Of a stretch of DNA of 64,000 nucleotides, positions 54,501-64,000 are shown in pieces. The notes beneath the pieces were generated by a model. The model ran no database searches and was not told the DNA's origin. It saw only the letters and a list, made by a program, of their open reading frames with translations. Position 1 is the first letter of the stretch. Every line of letters starts with the position of its first letter. The position numbers and the translations under genes are program-made. The stretch lies in assembly GCA_020137815.1 (NCBI GenBank), contig CM035356.1:2691535-2755534 (forward strand), read 5' to 3'. This DNA is from Hormiphora californensis. Taxonomy: Eukaryota > Ctenophora > Tentaculata > Cydippida > Pleurobrachiidae.

Positions 54501-57500
54501 TAGGGAGCGCCAGAGGTCGTCTCTCTGAGTACACTGTGTGGAACCTTCTCTCACAGATAAAACTTTGAGTCATTTGACAGTTGGCTTCATCTGCTCCCGA
54601 GGAGCAGTCGTTTGTGCCATCACAGAGTTGTCCTTTGTGCAAACTGCACCCACTATCCACTTGCTGACAGAGATTGTTGTAGTTGTCATCACATAGAGGG
54701 TAGTTTTTACACGTCCCGTAGAGGGAGATGTTGGTGGGGTACCCCTCAAGGGTACATCCCACTATTACAAGCCGGGTGAAGTCGGTGCAGTTCGTTTGTT
54801 CGAGGGCCATGGGTTTCGAGCACACACTTGTGACACCTCCAATAGTAGAAACAACCCTGGAAGATAAGAAATCCTTGATGATAACGAATAACAGCCCAAT
54901 TTACCCAAAAAGTTAATCAAGTCCTGAAAGCCTTCCTAGCTTGATTCCCTCATAATGGGAGGGAATGGTATATCTGTAGAAATAAACGTTGAAACCAGCT
55001 CCTTCAAATTTGTGACTAACTACCCCCATACTCACGATGAAGTAGATTTGGGTATAGGACACCTCTGTTCGTCACGAATCATGATGGATGATTTTATCCA
55101 GCTGCAAAATATCAGGCGGTAACGGGACGGTAGCTGTCAACTGACTGGGCCGCGTTCCCTTATTATAAAATATCAGCGGGTAAAAATTTATATAAGGTTT
55201 TTGCCGCTAAAACTTTTACTATTCAATAAATCCTTGCTTATAGAAAGTATAAACCCCCTCCCTTTGGTCGGGTTTTAAACCATATACCAACATCCATGAT
55301 TCGCAGGTCGGGCAGTATATGGTGTAGCGAATCACCCTAGCAGGTGACCCGCTGCATAAACCCGGGTTTATTTATTACTCACTTTTCATATTTGATACAT
55401 GAACCAGGCGTTCCCTCTTCCACAAAACAATCTCTCGTATCCTCACCATTATCACAATAAGGACCGTACTTGCTGCACATCTAAAGAAATTTTAGTGAGA
55501 AAAAGATGGCAAAAGTTGGATTTTAAGCATTCTGGCATGTACAATGTGCAATATACGGCTGAGGGATTGGTTTCCTTTGCACTTTGCGGCGTAGAGATGA
55601 TATTTATAGGTCCACAAACCTCGTAAGGGCTGATATATCTGACAGTGTTTCCTCTCACAGAAGAATAACAGAATATCCCATAGCTCACTCCATTGCATAT
55701 CGCCTCATCGTCACACATTGATGTAGAGCACTTCTGATCACAAGCTTCACTGGTTTCATCGACCTGACAAAGGCCGTATCCATCTACATCTTCTTCATCG
55801 GTACATAGCTGTGCTCCGCATAGTGCCAGGGAATTCTCGACGACCTTGTATATGCCATTGTCGGGTACGACACCACATGCCTGATAAGATCCAGGATCAT
55901 CTGGGCACATATTGGATAACGTTATCTTGTTGTTCAAGCCACCACCCATACCCAAGCCACCACCCATGCCCTGATAATAATCTTCCCATCTGTAGTATTG
56001 GGATGATGTTGCACACCGGAAAAGCAACTTCTGGTTCGTACCATGCTGGCTGGAACTTGTCAGCCTTTCAGGAATGTGGTCGAGGGTCTCCTCATCTCTC
56101 AGATGTTTACAGAAGCGCTTGAGAAACCCATAGATCGTCACGGTTTTACACCCGATCCGCAAGGTAGAATGTGATGAGTAGGATGAGCTCACCATACTTG
56201 AACTAGACCATTGGAAAGGGGTTGAAGAGCTATGGGCCGTCTCTTGAACCTGGGTTGTACCAGACCATTTGATTTGAAAAGGGGTTGAAGAGCTATGGGC
56301 CGTCTCGTGAACCTTGGTTGTACCAGACCATTTGATTTGGAAAGGGGTTGAAGAGCTATGGGGCTGGGTTGTACCAGACCATTTGATTTGAAAAGGGGTT
56401 GAAGAGCTATGGGCCGTCTCGTGAACCTGGGTTGTACCGGACCATTTTATTTGGAAAGGGGTTGAAGAGCTATGGGCCTGGGTTGTAGTTGGCGAGGTCA
56501 ATGTTGTTGAAGAGGAGGATGTCTGGGTTGTAGGGGACCATTTGAGCCGGGTATCTTGAATCTTGGAGCTTACTCCTACCAGAAGGAGTACTAGGATACA
56601 TGTGTCCATTGCACCTGGTAGTATCAGTTTGGCGGGTTCTCAAACTTGTATTTATATCTCTTATCTTCGCGTGTTGTTTTGTCACATGACTTTCTCCCGT
56701 ACGTTACTTTCTTATCCAAAAGAAGTATCATTTTCTATGAATGATACGATACTTTTTACTTGCAACTGCTATTTTTCTTTTATTCTTTCCTTCTCCCTTT
56801 GTTACTGCTCTCAGCTTGATTTTAGGGCAACACTTCGACGCTGTAGCGGTGGCTGGAGAGCATTTAGGTCACGTGACTTCACATAAAGTCGAGAAATAAC
56901 GCTAATAACTCGGCTGCTAGTTGGGGGATCGATATACCCCTAACGCCTATACTACAGACTACCAGATCAGCCCATAAAGCTCGATCAAACGCACCGGCCG
57001 CCACCCGGTTTCGACTCCCCACGTTGACCTAAATTAATAATCACATCATCATCATCATCATTTTAGGCCTCTACTACTTTCGGGCAGGTCATCCTCCAGA
57101 CGCAGCAATCACAAACAAACAAACAAACATCATCATCGGAAAACCAAAACTCCGCTTTTTAAAGTCGACTTACCTATTGTTCGAACCATGTTCGTACCAT
57201 GTTCGAAAGCATCTGACCAAATTGGTCAAATGGTTCGTTAAAAAACAATAGCCTATAGGTAACACACCTTTGAAATACCAGTAATATAGTGCTAAAATAC
57301 GACGTATTGCAGCACACAAACGAAAGCTGCTCAATAAATCACGTTATTTTCAACGCATTTTCAACGCATTTTCAACGCATTAATGTTAGTTTCAACCAGA
57401 TAATGTGTTCGGTCGAGTCACTTGACACTATTTTAGAATAAAAAGAAAGTTTGAACAATTCAACCACCACGGGGAAAGGGAATGAAGTTATTTATAGATT

Positions 57501-58035
57501 TGCGATCGCTGTTGTTTCTTGTGTAATTAAAAAAGTTAAAATGGCCCAAGACCAAAATGAACCGTAAAACATATTTTGACATTTTATATATCCTGAGACT
57601 AGCGGGTTGCCAAACCGCAAACGTAAGCCGGTTTCGGGTCAGATGACGTAAAAACTCCGCATTTTGGTCGATATGTTAAGATAAAGCAGTTATATGATCA
57701 GACCTATTATAATGTCCGGTACATCTCACAATCTCATTCTATGTGACACTGTGACACTGATAACTGTACGACAATAACAACAACATTCATCCCCCAGGTG
57801 TTCCTAGAGGGTGTGATAGGGCCCTGCTGGAGGGTAATCAAGTCCTGCACATGGATGGACGGTCTACTGTTGCCGAGATTAGTTTCGCTGGAGATAGCTC
57901 TATCGTGTTCGATACCTTTACAGAACTATCATTTGGAGACAGCGGAGAGGTATGTCTTTTATTGTCTGTCTGTCTGTCTGTCTGTCTGTCATTGTCTGTC
58001 TGTCAATCTATCATTGTCTGTCTGTCTGTCTATTA

Positions 58036-58068
<33 letters not shown>

Positions 58069-61000
58069 AATCTATCATTGTCTGTCTGTCTGTCTATCAT
58101 TGTCTGTTTATCATCGTCCGTCTCTATCTACCTGCTTCTCTCCCTGTCTGCCTGCAGTAGAACATGTGCTATATATAATATGCCTACTACTGTTGTTGTC
58201 AGTTTGTTTGCTTTAGAGAGTTTCCCACGCCCTATAGCTGACTCCACCCCAGGTTGAGTTATGTAACAGCGTAACACCTACACTGAAACGGTATTCAGCG
58301 GAGAGAGACGATTTCCTTGACATCAACAATTGGTTAACCTATGATGAATTTCGTGAACTTCAACCACTCGACTTGCACAGGGTGCCATGTTAGTATAGCT
58401 TGATATATATATCTTGTCTTCAACATTCTACCAAGAACATGATGTCTCACAATCATCATAATATGCAGGGTGACATTTAAATGGGAGGACAACTCTTAAA
58501 GGCTACCCACGAAGTTTCACCCCCCATTTTTTACCACATTGAACTCTCTCCCCTCATTCTTCCCTCCCTCCCTAATCCCTCTCTTTCTAATTCCTCTTTC
58601 CTAATTCCTCCCTCCCTAATTCCTCCCTAATCCCCCATTCCTAATTCCCTCCCTGACTCCTCCCTGACTCCTCCCTGACTCCTCCCTGACTCCTCCCTAA
58701 TTCCTTCCTAATTCCTCCCTAATTCCCCATTCCTAATTCCTTCCTCCCTAATTTCTCCCTCCCTAATCCCTCCCTCCCTCCCTAATCCCCCATTCCCCAT
58801 TCCTTCCTCCCTCCCTCCCTCCCACCCTAATCCCTCCCTCCCTAATCCCCCATCCCTAATTCCTTCCTCCCAGGCCAGAATGACATCATTGAGCTGCCTC
58901 GTGAGACGGTTAGAGCGGAACTACTACGTCCTGTCAGTGTTGGAAGGGTACAGTACGGGGATGATATCCTGACACGAACCCAGCTGAACAACTGGCTACA
59001 GTCACCTACTGGGAGGAACGAGGTAATTCAACAAACAAGCTGCAACATTGATGATAAATTGATAAAATAAATTCAGTATATTATGACTGCTGCCAATCAA
59101 AAACTAACAACCCCCGTTCTCCTATAATACTTTCCTCCCTTATCTCTCCCTCTGATATTTCCCTCTACTATCTTGGGCACGTCGCGCTATCCCCTGTACG
59201 TGGTTTCGCTGCCAATCTACTATCTCCCTCTGCTATCTCTACTCGGGCGGGGGGGGGGGGGGGGCAACGCTATTTTTTGTAGCTAGTAGAAGGAATCAAC
59301 TTGTTTTCTACAGAGAACTAAAAATAACTACGAAAAACAAAAAAAATAAAAATTGCAAAATGATTAAAATGAAGATTTTCTCAATGCTGAAAATGAAACT
59401 TCTGTTTGTGAATTTGTATTAAAACGTGGGTCTCTACTAGACTCCCTCTACTATAAGACTCCCTCTATTCCCTCTACTATAACTCCCTACTACTACTTAA
59501 TATTCCCTCTACTCCCCCTACTATAACTCCCTACTACTACTCCCTACTATCTTATCTCTCCCTCTCATCAGGTGAGAATGTTATCCAGTTTTACCATGAC
59601 GGGTGATGCCTATTGTCGAGGAGAGGGAGGGTATTGTGAGTGTGGAAACGAGGCTTCCTGCAACACAACCCGCTGTCCATCAACCCACTGTGACAATCCT
59701 AGTGAGTATTATACACTGCCTACTATAACAGTGTCTAGCGTGTGCCAGACCCGTTCTTGTGAGCACGTCTGAAAGAAAGGATCGAAGCATCCTCTAACCC
59801 CTCTCTCCTTCCCCACTAACCCCTCTCCCTCCCTATTTCCTTACCTTACCTCTAACCCCTCCCTCCCTACAGTTGCCTCCCCACTAACCCCTCTCCCCCT
59901 CCCTACAGTTGCCTCCCCTCTAACTCTTCTAACCCTCTCTCTCTCCCTACAGTTGCCTCTCCCGTGATGTGCTGTAAGATGTGTGGTACTGAGGTCCAGG
60001 TACCTGTTAACACTGCTATACCATACCGTCAACTACAAATGGAGTTCTCTACCATAATCTCGGAGCTGCCATCACCCCAACCACTCTACATGGGAGTTGA
60101 TAACGGTTAGTAGATTATTATTGATTTTAAATGTTTTCTCCCAGTTTCATTGTTATTTTAGTTTCATTGGTTCATTGATCACGTTACTTGTACTAGCAGC
60201 TATTAGATCTGTCTTTAAGTGTGTTTAATTCCAGGTGTTATGTACCTGATACTAGAGGAGACAGTGAGGAAGGACAGCCTGAGAGTCGCAGAGTTACTGA
60301 TACAGGATCTTATCGCTAGAAACTACGCACCTACATCATCTATCAAGGTATACAACATGGACTCTTAAATGTGTCACGTGATGCCCATATATGGTGCTGT
60401 ATGTCACGTGATGCCCATATATGGTGTTGTTTAACTCCTATCCTCCTGCAGGTTGAAAGCAGTACAGAAGGTGTCTCCCAAGAGCATGTGACAGATACCG
60501 AAGGAGACAGCACGGTCCACACTAACTCTATCCTGCTAATAATACTGGCTTGTGTTACTATCTGCCTTCTTGTGTGCGGTACGTATTGGGAGTTGGGGGA
60601 GGGGGGAGTCGGGCTGGTGATTGTTTTGTAGGGTGTGGGAGTCGGGCTGGTGATTGTTTTGTAGGGTGTGGGAGTTGGGCCGGTGATTGTTTAGTAGGGT
60701 GTGGGGGAAGACGTGGTCAGAACATGTGAGGGTAGTGGAAGATCTATTCTAATCCCTATTATATCTCCTTGTACAGGCGGTGTGCTATTATACACAGTAA
60801 AGCGAGGCAGTATTCGATTTGTTCCCATCCTCCATTCTCCACTTGGGTCAACCAGCACCGCTGAAAACACGTGAGTAACAACTGTCATAGTGACCAAGCT
60901 GTTTGTCCTACTAGTACTATAGTATCCTAGCCGAGTATAATTCTCTCTGGTGTCTCTCGTATAACTGTTTAACCTGTTGAAACGAATAGCTGACACCTCT

Positions 61001-61205
61001 CTCCCACTCCAGATACGAGTCGCCCCAGCACATCTACGAGTCTGTCCACCAAGTGATGAGGAAGGACAGTGTGGACTACTACAGCACTATTCCACCATAC
61101 AGCGCTCTAAACAAGAGTCCAGTACCATCGGTAACAGAGGAACTAATCTGTACTGGCCTCTCCTCCCCTGACCACAGGCTTCTCCGCAGACAAACATCCG
61201 TCTGA
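51550..61205 (+). CDS. AMN: Amnionless homologue
   Basis: Ten exons join in perfect phase: 51550-51667, 57798-57949, 58253-58388, 58874-59022, 59572-59701, 59953-60105, 60235-60347, 60452-60578, 60777-60870 and 61013-61205, for about 419 residues. Amnionless is a single-pass membrane protein that escorts cubilin and drives its endocytosis. The N-terminus is a signal peptide (MSVCAIVLILWTLFQR). It is followed by KKWIGGALWDERTFWTPEGV, aligning with the start of mature vertebrate amnionless. LDLHRVPCQNDIIELP matches the ERVPCRHDDVFFP motif. The cysteine-rich module (CECGNEASC, CCKMCGTEV) matches the CVCGNAE and CCDLCGA motifs. A membrane segment (SILLIILACVTICLLVCG) and a cytoplasmic tail follow. 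The tail has YESPQHIYESVHQ, but I see no classical FxNPxF motif. Intron 1 (51668-57797) holds a complete antisense receptor gene. Confidence 0.85.
52240..56609 (-). CDS. LDLa-rich seven-helix receptor with mucin-like N-terminus
   Basis: Five exons join in frame: 55620-56609, 55383-55480, 55036-55101, 52983-54856 and 52240-52892, about 1226 residues. It starts with a signal peptide (MDTCILVLLLVGVSS). Five tandem Ser/Thr repeats AHSSSTPFQIKWSGTTQ follow (about residues 45-145), then cysteine-rich modules. LDLa signatures are CDGTNDCSSGADEANC, CNLRDDCGDGSDEQAC and CDGKVECHDFSDEC. The rhodopsin-type helix bundle begins near GLATILNLITFVR. It has CWVP in helix 6 and NPLLY in helix 7; no DRY motif is visible after helix 3 (TNLSFIRLLNAQRM). 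The tail is acidic. The plan resembles LDLa receptors of the LGR/GRL101 group, but I see no leucine-rich repeats. It is nested, antisense, in intron 1 of the amnionless gene. A TATA box is 40 bases upstream of the ATG. Confidence 0.8.
56649..56656 (-). promoter_or_regulatory. TATA box of the nested receptor gene
   Basis: TATAAATA on the minus strand, 40 bases before the receptor ATG at 56609. If used, the 5' leader would be only about 10-15 bases, so a downstream start of translation or a different promoter remains possible. Confidence 0.45.
57960..58110. repeat. CTGT microsatellite
   Basis: A TGTC tetranucleotide array interrupted by CAATCTATCAT strings, directly after the donor of amnionless exon 2. 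Confidence 0.9.
58560..58873. repeat. CCTCCCTAATT pyrimidine array
   Basis: A long irregular array of TCCCTCCCTAATTCC units fills amnionless intron 3 and runs into the acceptor of the exon at 58874. A poly-G run of about 19 bases lies in the next intron near 59247. Confidence 0.85.
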
Positions 61206-62169
61206 GATCATCAGATAATACTAGTCGTGAGTGGGAATTATATGGGACTTTGTGATGTTGTAAAGCGTGAGAGATGAGAAATTTGGTTTGAGAAGTGTTG
61301 AAGAAAGACAGTTTTGAGGTGTTCAAGAGTTCCAGAGTTCTGTAATTGAATGATATCAGTGATCATTGCCAAAGTTTCAGTGTTAAATAAGGTGTTATAT
61401 CCTAAAGAGGGATTGTGTACAGTTGATTGCAAATGTTTATTTGTGTTCTATTTGTTTCAGTTTGAAATCAGAAGATCTGAGTTTGAATTTGATATCACGG
61501 GTTACTACTCAACAAATCACGGGGGGAGGGGGGACTGAGTGGCCCTCTTGTCACAATTTGACAGGGTAATGATCTGTGACGCGCAGGTACCTCATTACAA
61601 GGTACGGCGCGCGGAAATGGGAAAACTCACACACACCGTGGGAAAATATACCGTGGGAGAAATCGGAGTTCAGAGACTGCGTCCCGAACTTTGCAATGGT
61701 GTCACACCGACACACCGAAGTTATGGAACATAACAAGGCAAAAGCATATAGATATGAGACGTATCGGACCTCTTGCCCTGTTTTTTAATTAAAAACACGG
61801 AGTTTTAAATAAAGAAACTGCCTGATAAAATCATCGCGTACACAAAAACGGGATTGAAGGCACCAATAACGCACACACACTCTCGTGTCGCTCTCTCAGT
61901 GCAATAACTTAAAGTACATACTATCAGAAAAATAGAAATTCATGTTTTCTCACCTCCTCTCTCTCTCTCACACACAAAAGTAACAAACTCTCTCTCTCTC
62001 TCACACAAAAGTAACAAACTCTCTAATTCCTCTCACACAAAAGTAACAAACTCTCTCCTCCAATAGTGCCCATTAGATGTCCCTGTAATTGTGCCGGCGC
62101 TGTTCACACCCTTGCGCCTCCTTTATGTCACGTTATATCCACCAATCTCTTGGCTTGAGGCCCCGTTTT

Positions 62170-63944
62170 TCATCTTTTGATGTCTTTTTCCAGCTTGAAG
62201 GAGGGGCACAGTGGGTATCGCTGGTGGACGTGTTTTTTGTACAGTGCCATGTCCTCAGGTGAAGGTTTTAATGAGCCAGCTTGCAACTTTTCCAGTACAT
62301 ACAAACAACTCTGGGGAAGGGAATGTTAGGATAGAATTCAGATGATTTTACCATCTCCATTTTTAGTCCAAGGAAGTGTTTTGCAACTTTTAGCAGTTGA
62401 CCACCTAACTACTTAGCAGTTAGCTGTACAAATGGTGGTCTATTTAAAGCAATCACATCTTAGAGGTGAGGGATCCAATATCTAAAACCAACTGTGATCA
62501 TTACTTTGACACTGTAAATTCAAATTACCGGAAGTGAGGCCTTGCTGAAGTCGAACTTTAGAACCGTTTCCAGTTGTGTTCTAGTAGTATCCGAATCGAG
62601 GAAGGCTCTAGCGCACCCAACTGAAAATGTAGTCAGAAATAATCAACCAAATCAAACCCAAATCAAAATAACATCTGATTCTCCATTGATTAAGTTAGGT
62701 ACGGCGACTAAGTTACTTCACAACTTAATTTCTCAACAACTAATTTACCGGAGAAAGTTTGTGACAGTCCATCAACATGTTCTGCGGCATAACTATCCAG
62801 CCAAGTGGATATCTTCCCCCCTGGTACTAAACCTTCCATTTCCTCCGTGACAATCCCCTTCACTAGCTCATCACTCTCAGGGTGCTTTGATACTACAGAG
62901 AGAGGGGGAATTAGATACAGATACTATAACAGTGTAGGAGGGGGATCACAAACTGCCTGCCATAGAATTCAAACAGCTAGAGGGTGGTGGCCGGTGGGGT
63001 GTGGCAATAACTAATTAGGAAGTACAAGAATTATTGGAAGTTAACCACTCACCGTAGTCACACAGCTTGGTAAGATGGAGAGGAATCTCAGGAGTTGATG
63101 GGTTCGTTCGAATGGCCCTTTTTATACTCTGAATCATCAGCAAGATCTTTCCTGAAAGGAGATAAAATTATGTTAGGAAAGTGGCAAAAAGTTCGTTCCT
63201 GGCCACGCAGGGGCTCGAACCCTGGACATTCGCGTTATTAGCACGACGCTCTAACCAACTGAGCTACACGGCCATGTGCAACGGCACAATTGGCTGGGCA
63301 CAAATCGGTTGTTTTTTGCTCGGAAAGTTGAGGTAGGAAATAGGAAAGTCACAAAAAAATCATTCCTGGCCACGCAGGGGCTCGAACCCTGGACATTCGC
63401 GTTATTAGCACGACGCTCTAACCAACTGAGCTACACGGCCATGAGCAACGGCACAATTAGTCGGGCGCAAATCGGTGTTTTTTGTCGGAAAGTTGCGGTA
63501 GGAAATAGGAAAGTCACACAAAAAATCATTCCTGGCCACGCAGGGGCTCGAACCCTGGACATTCGCGTTATTAGCACGACGCTCTAACCAACTGAGCTAC
63601 ACGGCCATGTCTATTTCCACAATTCCCGCCTCTATATATCACACCTTTTCTGTAGAACACTTCGAAGGCGAGGGTATGTGTATCAGGACACTGTGGAGAA
63701 AGGGTCCTGATTGGATCTAAGAACCTCATAACATCCTCCAATGGTGTCTCAGTTTTAACAAGTTCAGTTCCTACAATGGGAGGAGCAACAACCTCTCCAT
63801 CCGTTCCTGTCGTGTTCTTTTTCTGTGTATCCTTCCCTCCGGTTGTCCCTTGTTTCTCCTTCGCCTCGTCCTGTTTCTTTTTCCACTGCTCTGCTCGCTT
63901 CTGTTTGCTCAGCTGTTTCTTAAGTTCTTTCTCTGTTAGACCAT
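62170..63944 (-). CDS. NAA15: NatA auxiliary subunit NAA15 homologue, C-terminal part
   Basis: Minus-strand exons are 63645-63944, 63053-63151, 62749-62892, 62529-62620 and 62170-62310; the 5' part is outside the window. NAA15 is the ribosome-bound scaffold of the NatA N-terminal acetyltransferase, built of TPR-like helices. The first visible exon starts with the lysine-rich stretch typical of this region (TEKELKKQLSKQKRAEQWKK). It then has DPIRTLSPQCPDTHTLAFEV and, over the intron, GKILLMIQSIKRAIRTNPST, which aligns with vertebrate NSPDSLETHLLSFEV and QKILLAFQAVKQLLRL. The end (CLYVLEKLQAGSLKPSPEDM, KKHVHQRYPLCPSF) fits the family C-terminus. Three tRNA genes lie in the 63152-63644 intron on the same strand. 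Confidence 0.85.
63200..63273 (-). tRNA. tRNA-Ile (AAU), copy 1
   Basis: A 74-base cloverleaf. Acceptor stem GGCCGTG pairs with CGTGGCC using two G-U pairs, D stem GCTC/GAGC, and anticodon stem TCGTG/CGCGA around CTAATAA (anticodon AAT). The T stem is CAGGG/CCCTG with loop TTCGAGC, and the discriminator base is A. No intron; CCA is not encoded. It is one of three identical tandem genes in an NAA15 intron. Confidence 0.9.
63367..63440 (-). tRNA. tRNA-Ile (AAU), copy 2
   Basis: Identical in sequence to the gene at 63200-63273. The 167-base spacing and matching flanks (GGAAATAGGAAAGTCAC, ATCATTCCTGG) show tandem duplication of the whole unit. Confidence 0.9.
63533..63606 (-). tRNA. tRNA-Ile (AAU), copy 3
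   Basis: Third identical 74-base gene, 166 bases from copy 2, with a complete cloverleaf and AAT anticodon. The sequence 5' of this copy on the minus strand is unique, so the duplication boundary lies just upstream of it. Confidence 0.9.
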
Positions 63945-64000
63945 CTGGAAATAGGGGGGGTGTTATAAAAGTGAACCCTATTCTATAGATCTGGTTTTAT

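Noticed and set aside
57798-58257. Long open frames with Cys-Leu-Ser-Val repe
   Set aside because: They read through amnionless exon 2 in the wrong frame into the CTGT microsatellite.

Overview
The window is animal nuclear DNA. Genes are split by many short introns (about 60 to 900 bp) with ordinary GT-AG borders. It holds a ferlin, an amnionless homologue, a secretin/rhodopsin-style seven-helix receptor with LDLa modules, eel-type fucolectin domains and an NAA15 homologue. Long CT/GA microsatellites, several small DNA-transposon families and tRNA-Ile genes lie between and inside them. The mix of families fits a marine invertebrate, possibly a sponge or another early-branching animal; I cannot name the species from sequence alone.

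Layout. 0.1-2.6 kb (minus): complete six-exon gene for an alanine-rich coiled protein. 3.7-4.5 kb (minus): basic/acidic low-complexity protein. 5.0-10.1 kb (minus): fucolectin-type gene with tandem FTP domains, a repetitive acidic stalk and a decayed 5' part. 10.2-12.4 kb (minus): secreted protein with one receptor L domain. 13.5-13.9 kb (minus): 74-residue secreted peptide with a TATA box. 15.0-30.8 kb (plus): ferlin of about 46 exons and about 2000 residues, with places where the frame does not connect. 31.4-32.3 kb: piggyBac-like element. 33.6-34.8 kb (minus): coiled-coil protein. 35-43 kb: transposon and low-complexity desert with a 1.2 kb mariner-like element and a stretch of doubtful sequence. 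43.1-46.5 kb (plus): seven-exon gene of unknown function. 47-51.5 kb: unresolved coding fragments and a 1.1 kb minisatellite. 51.5-61.2 kb (plus): amnionless homologue whose first intron contains a whole antisense receptor gene (52.2-56.6 kb, minus). 62.2-64.0 kb (minus): 3' end of NAA15 with three tRNA-Ile genes in one intron.

The genes are not an operon and share no obvious pathway. Several are membrane or extracellular: ferlin (membrane fusion), amnionless (endocytic receptor partner), LDLa receptor, fucolectin, L-domain protein and secreted peptide. The most unusual non-coding signal is a family of about 460-650 bp hairpin-ended elements (four copies). Three carry tandem RFX X-box-like sites, and one is dated by a paralogous empty site. 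All exon joins were made by eye from splice signals and phase, without transcripts.
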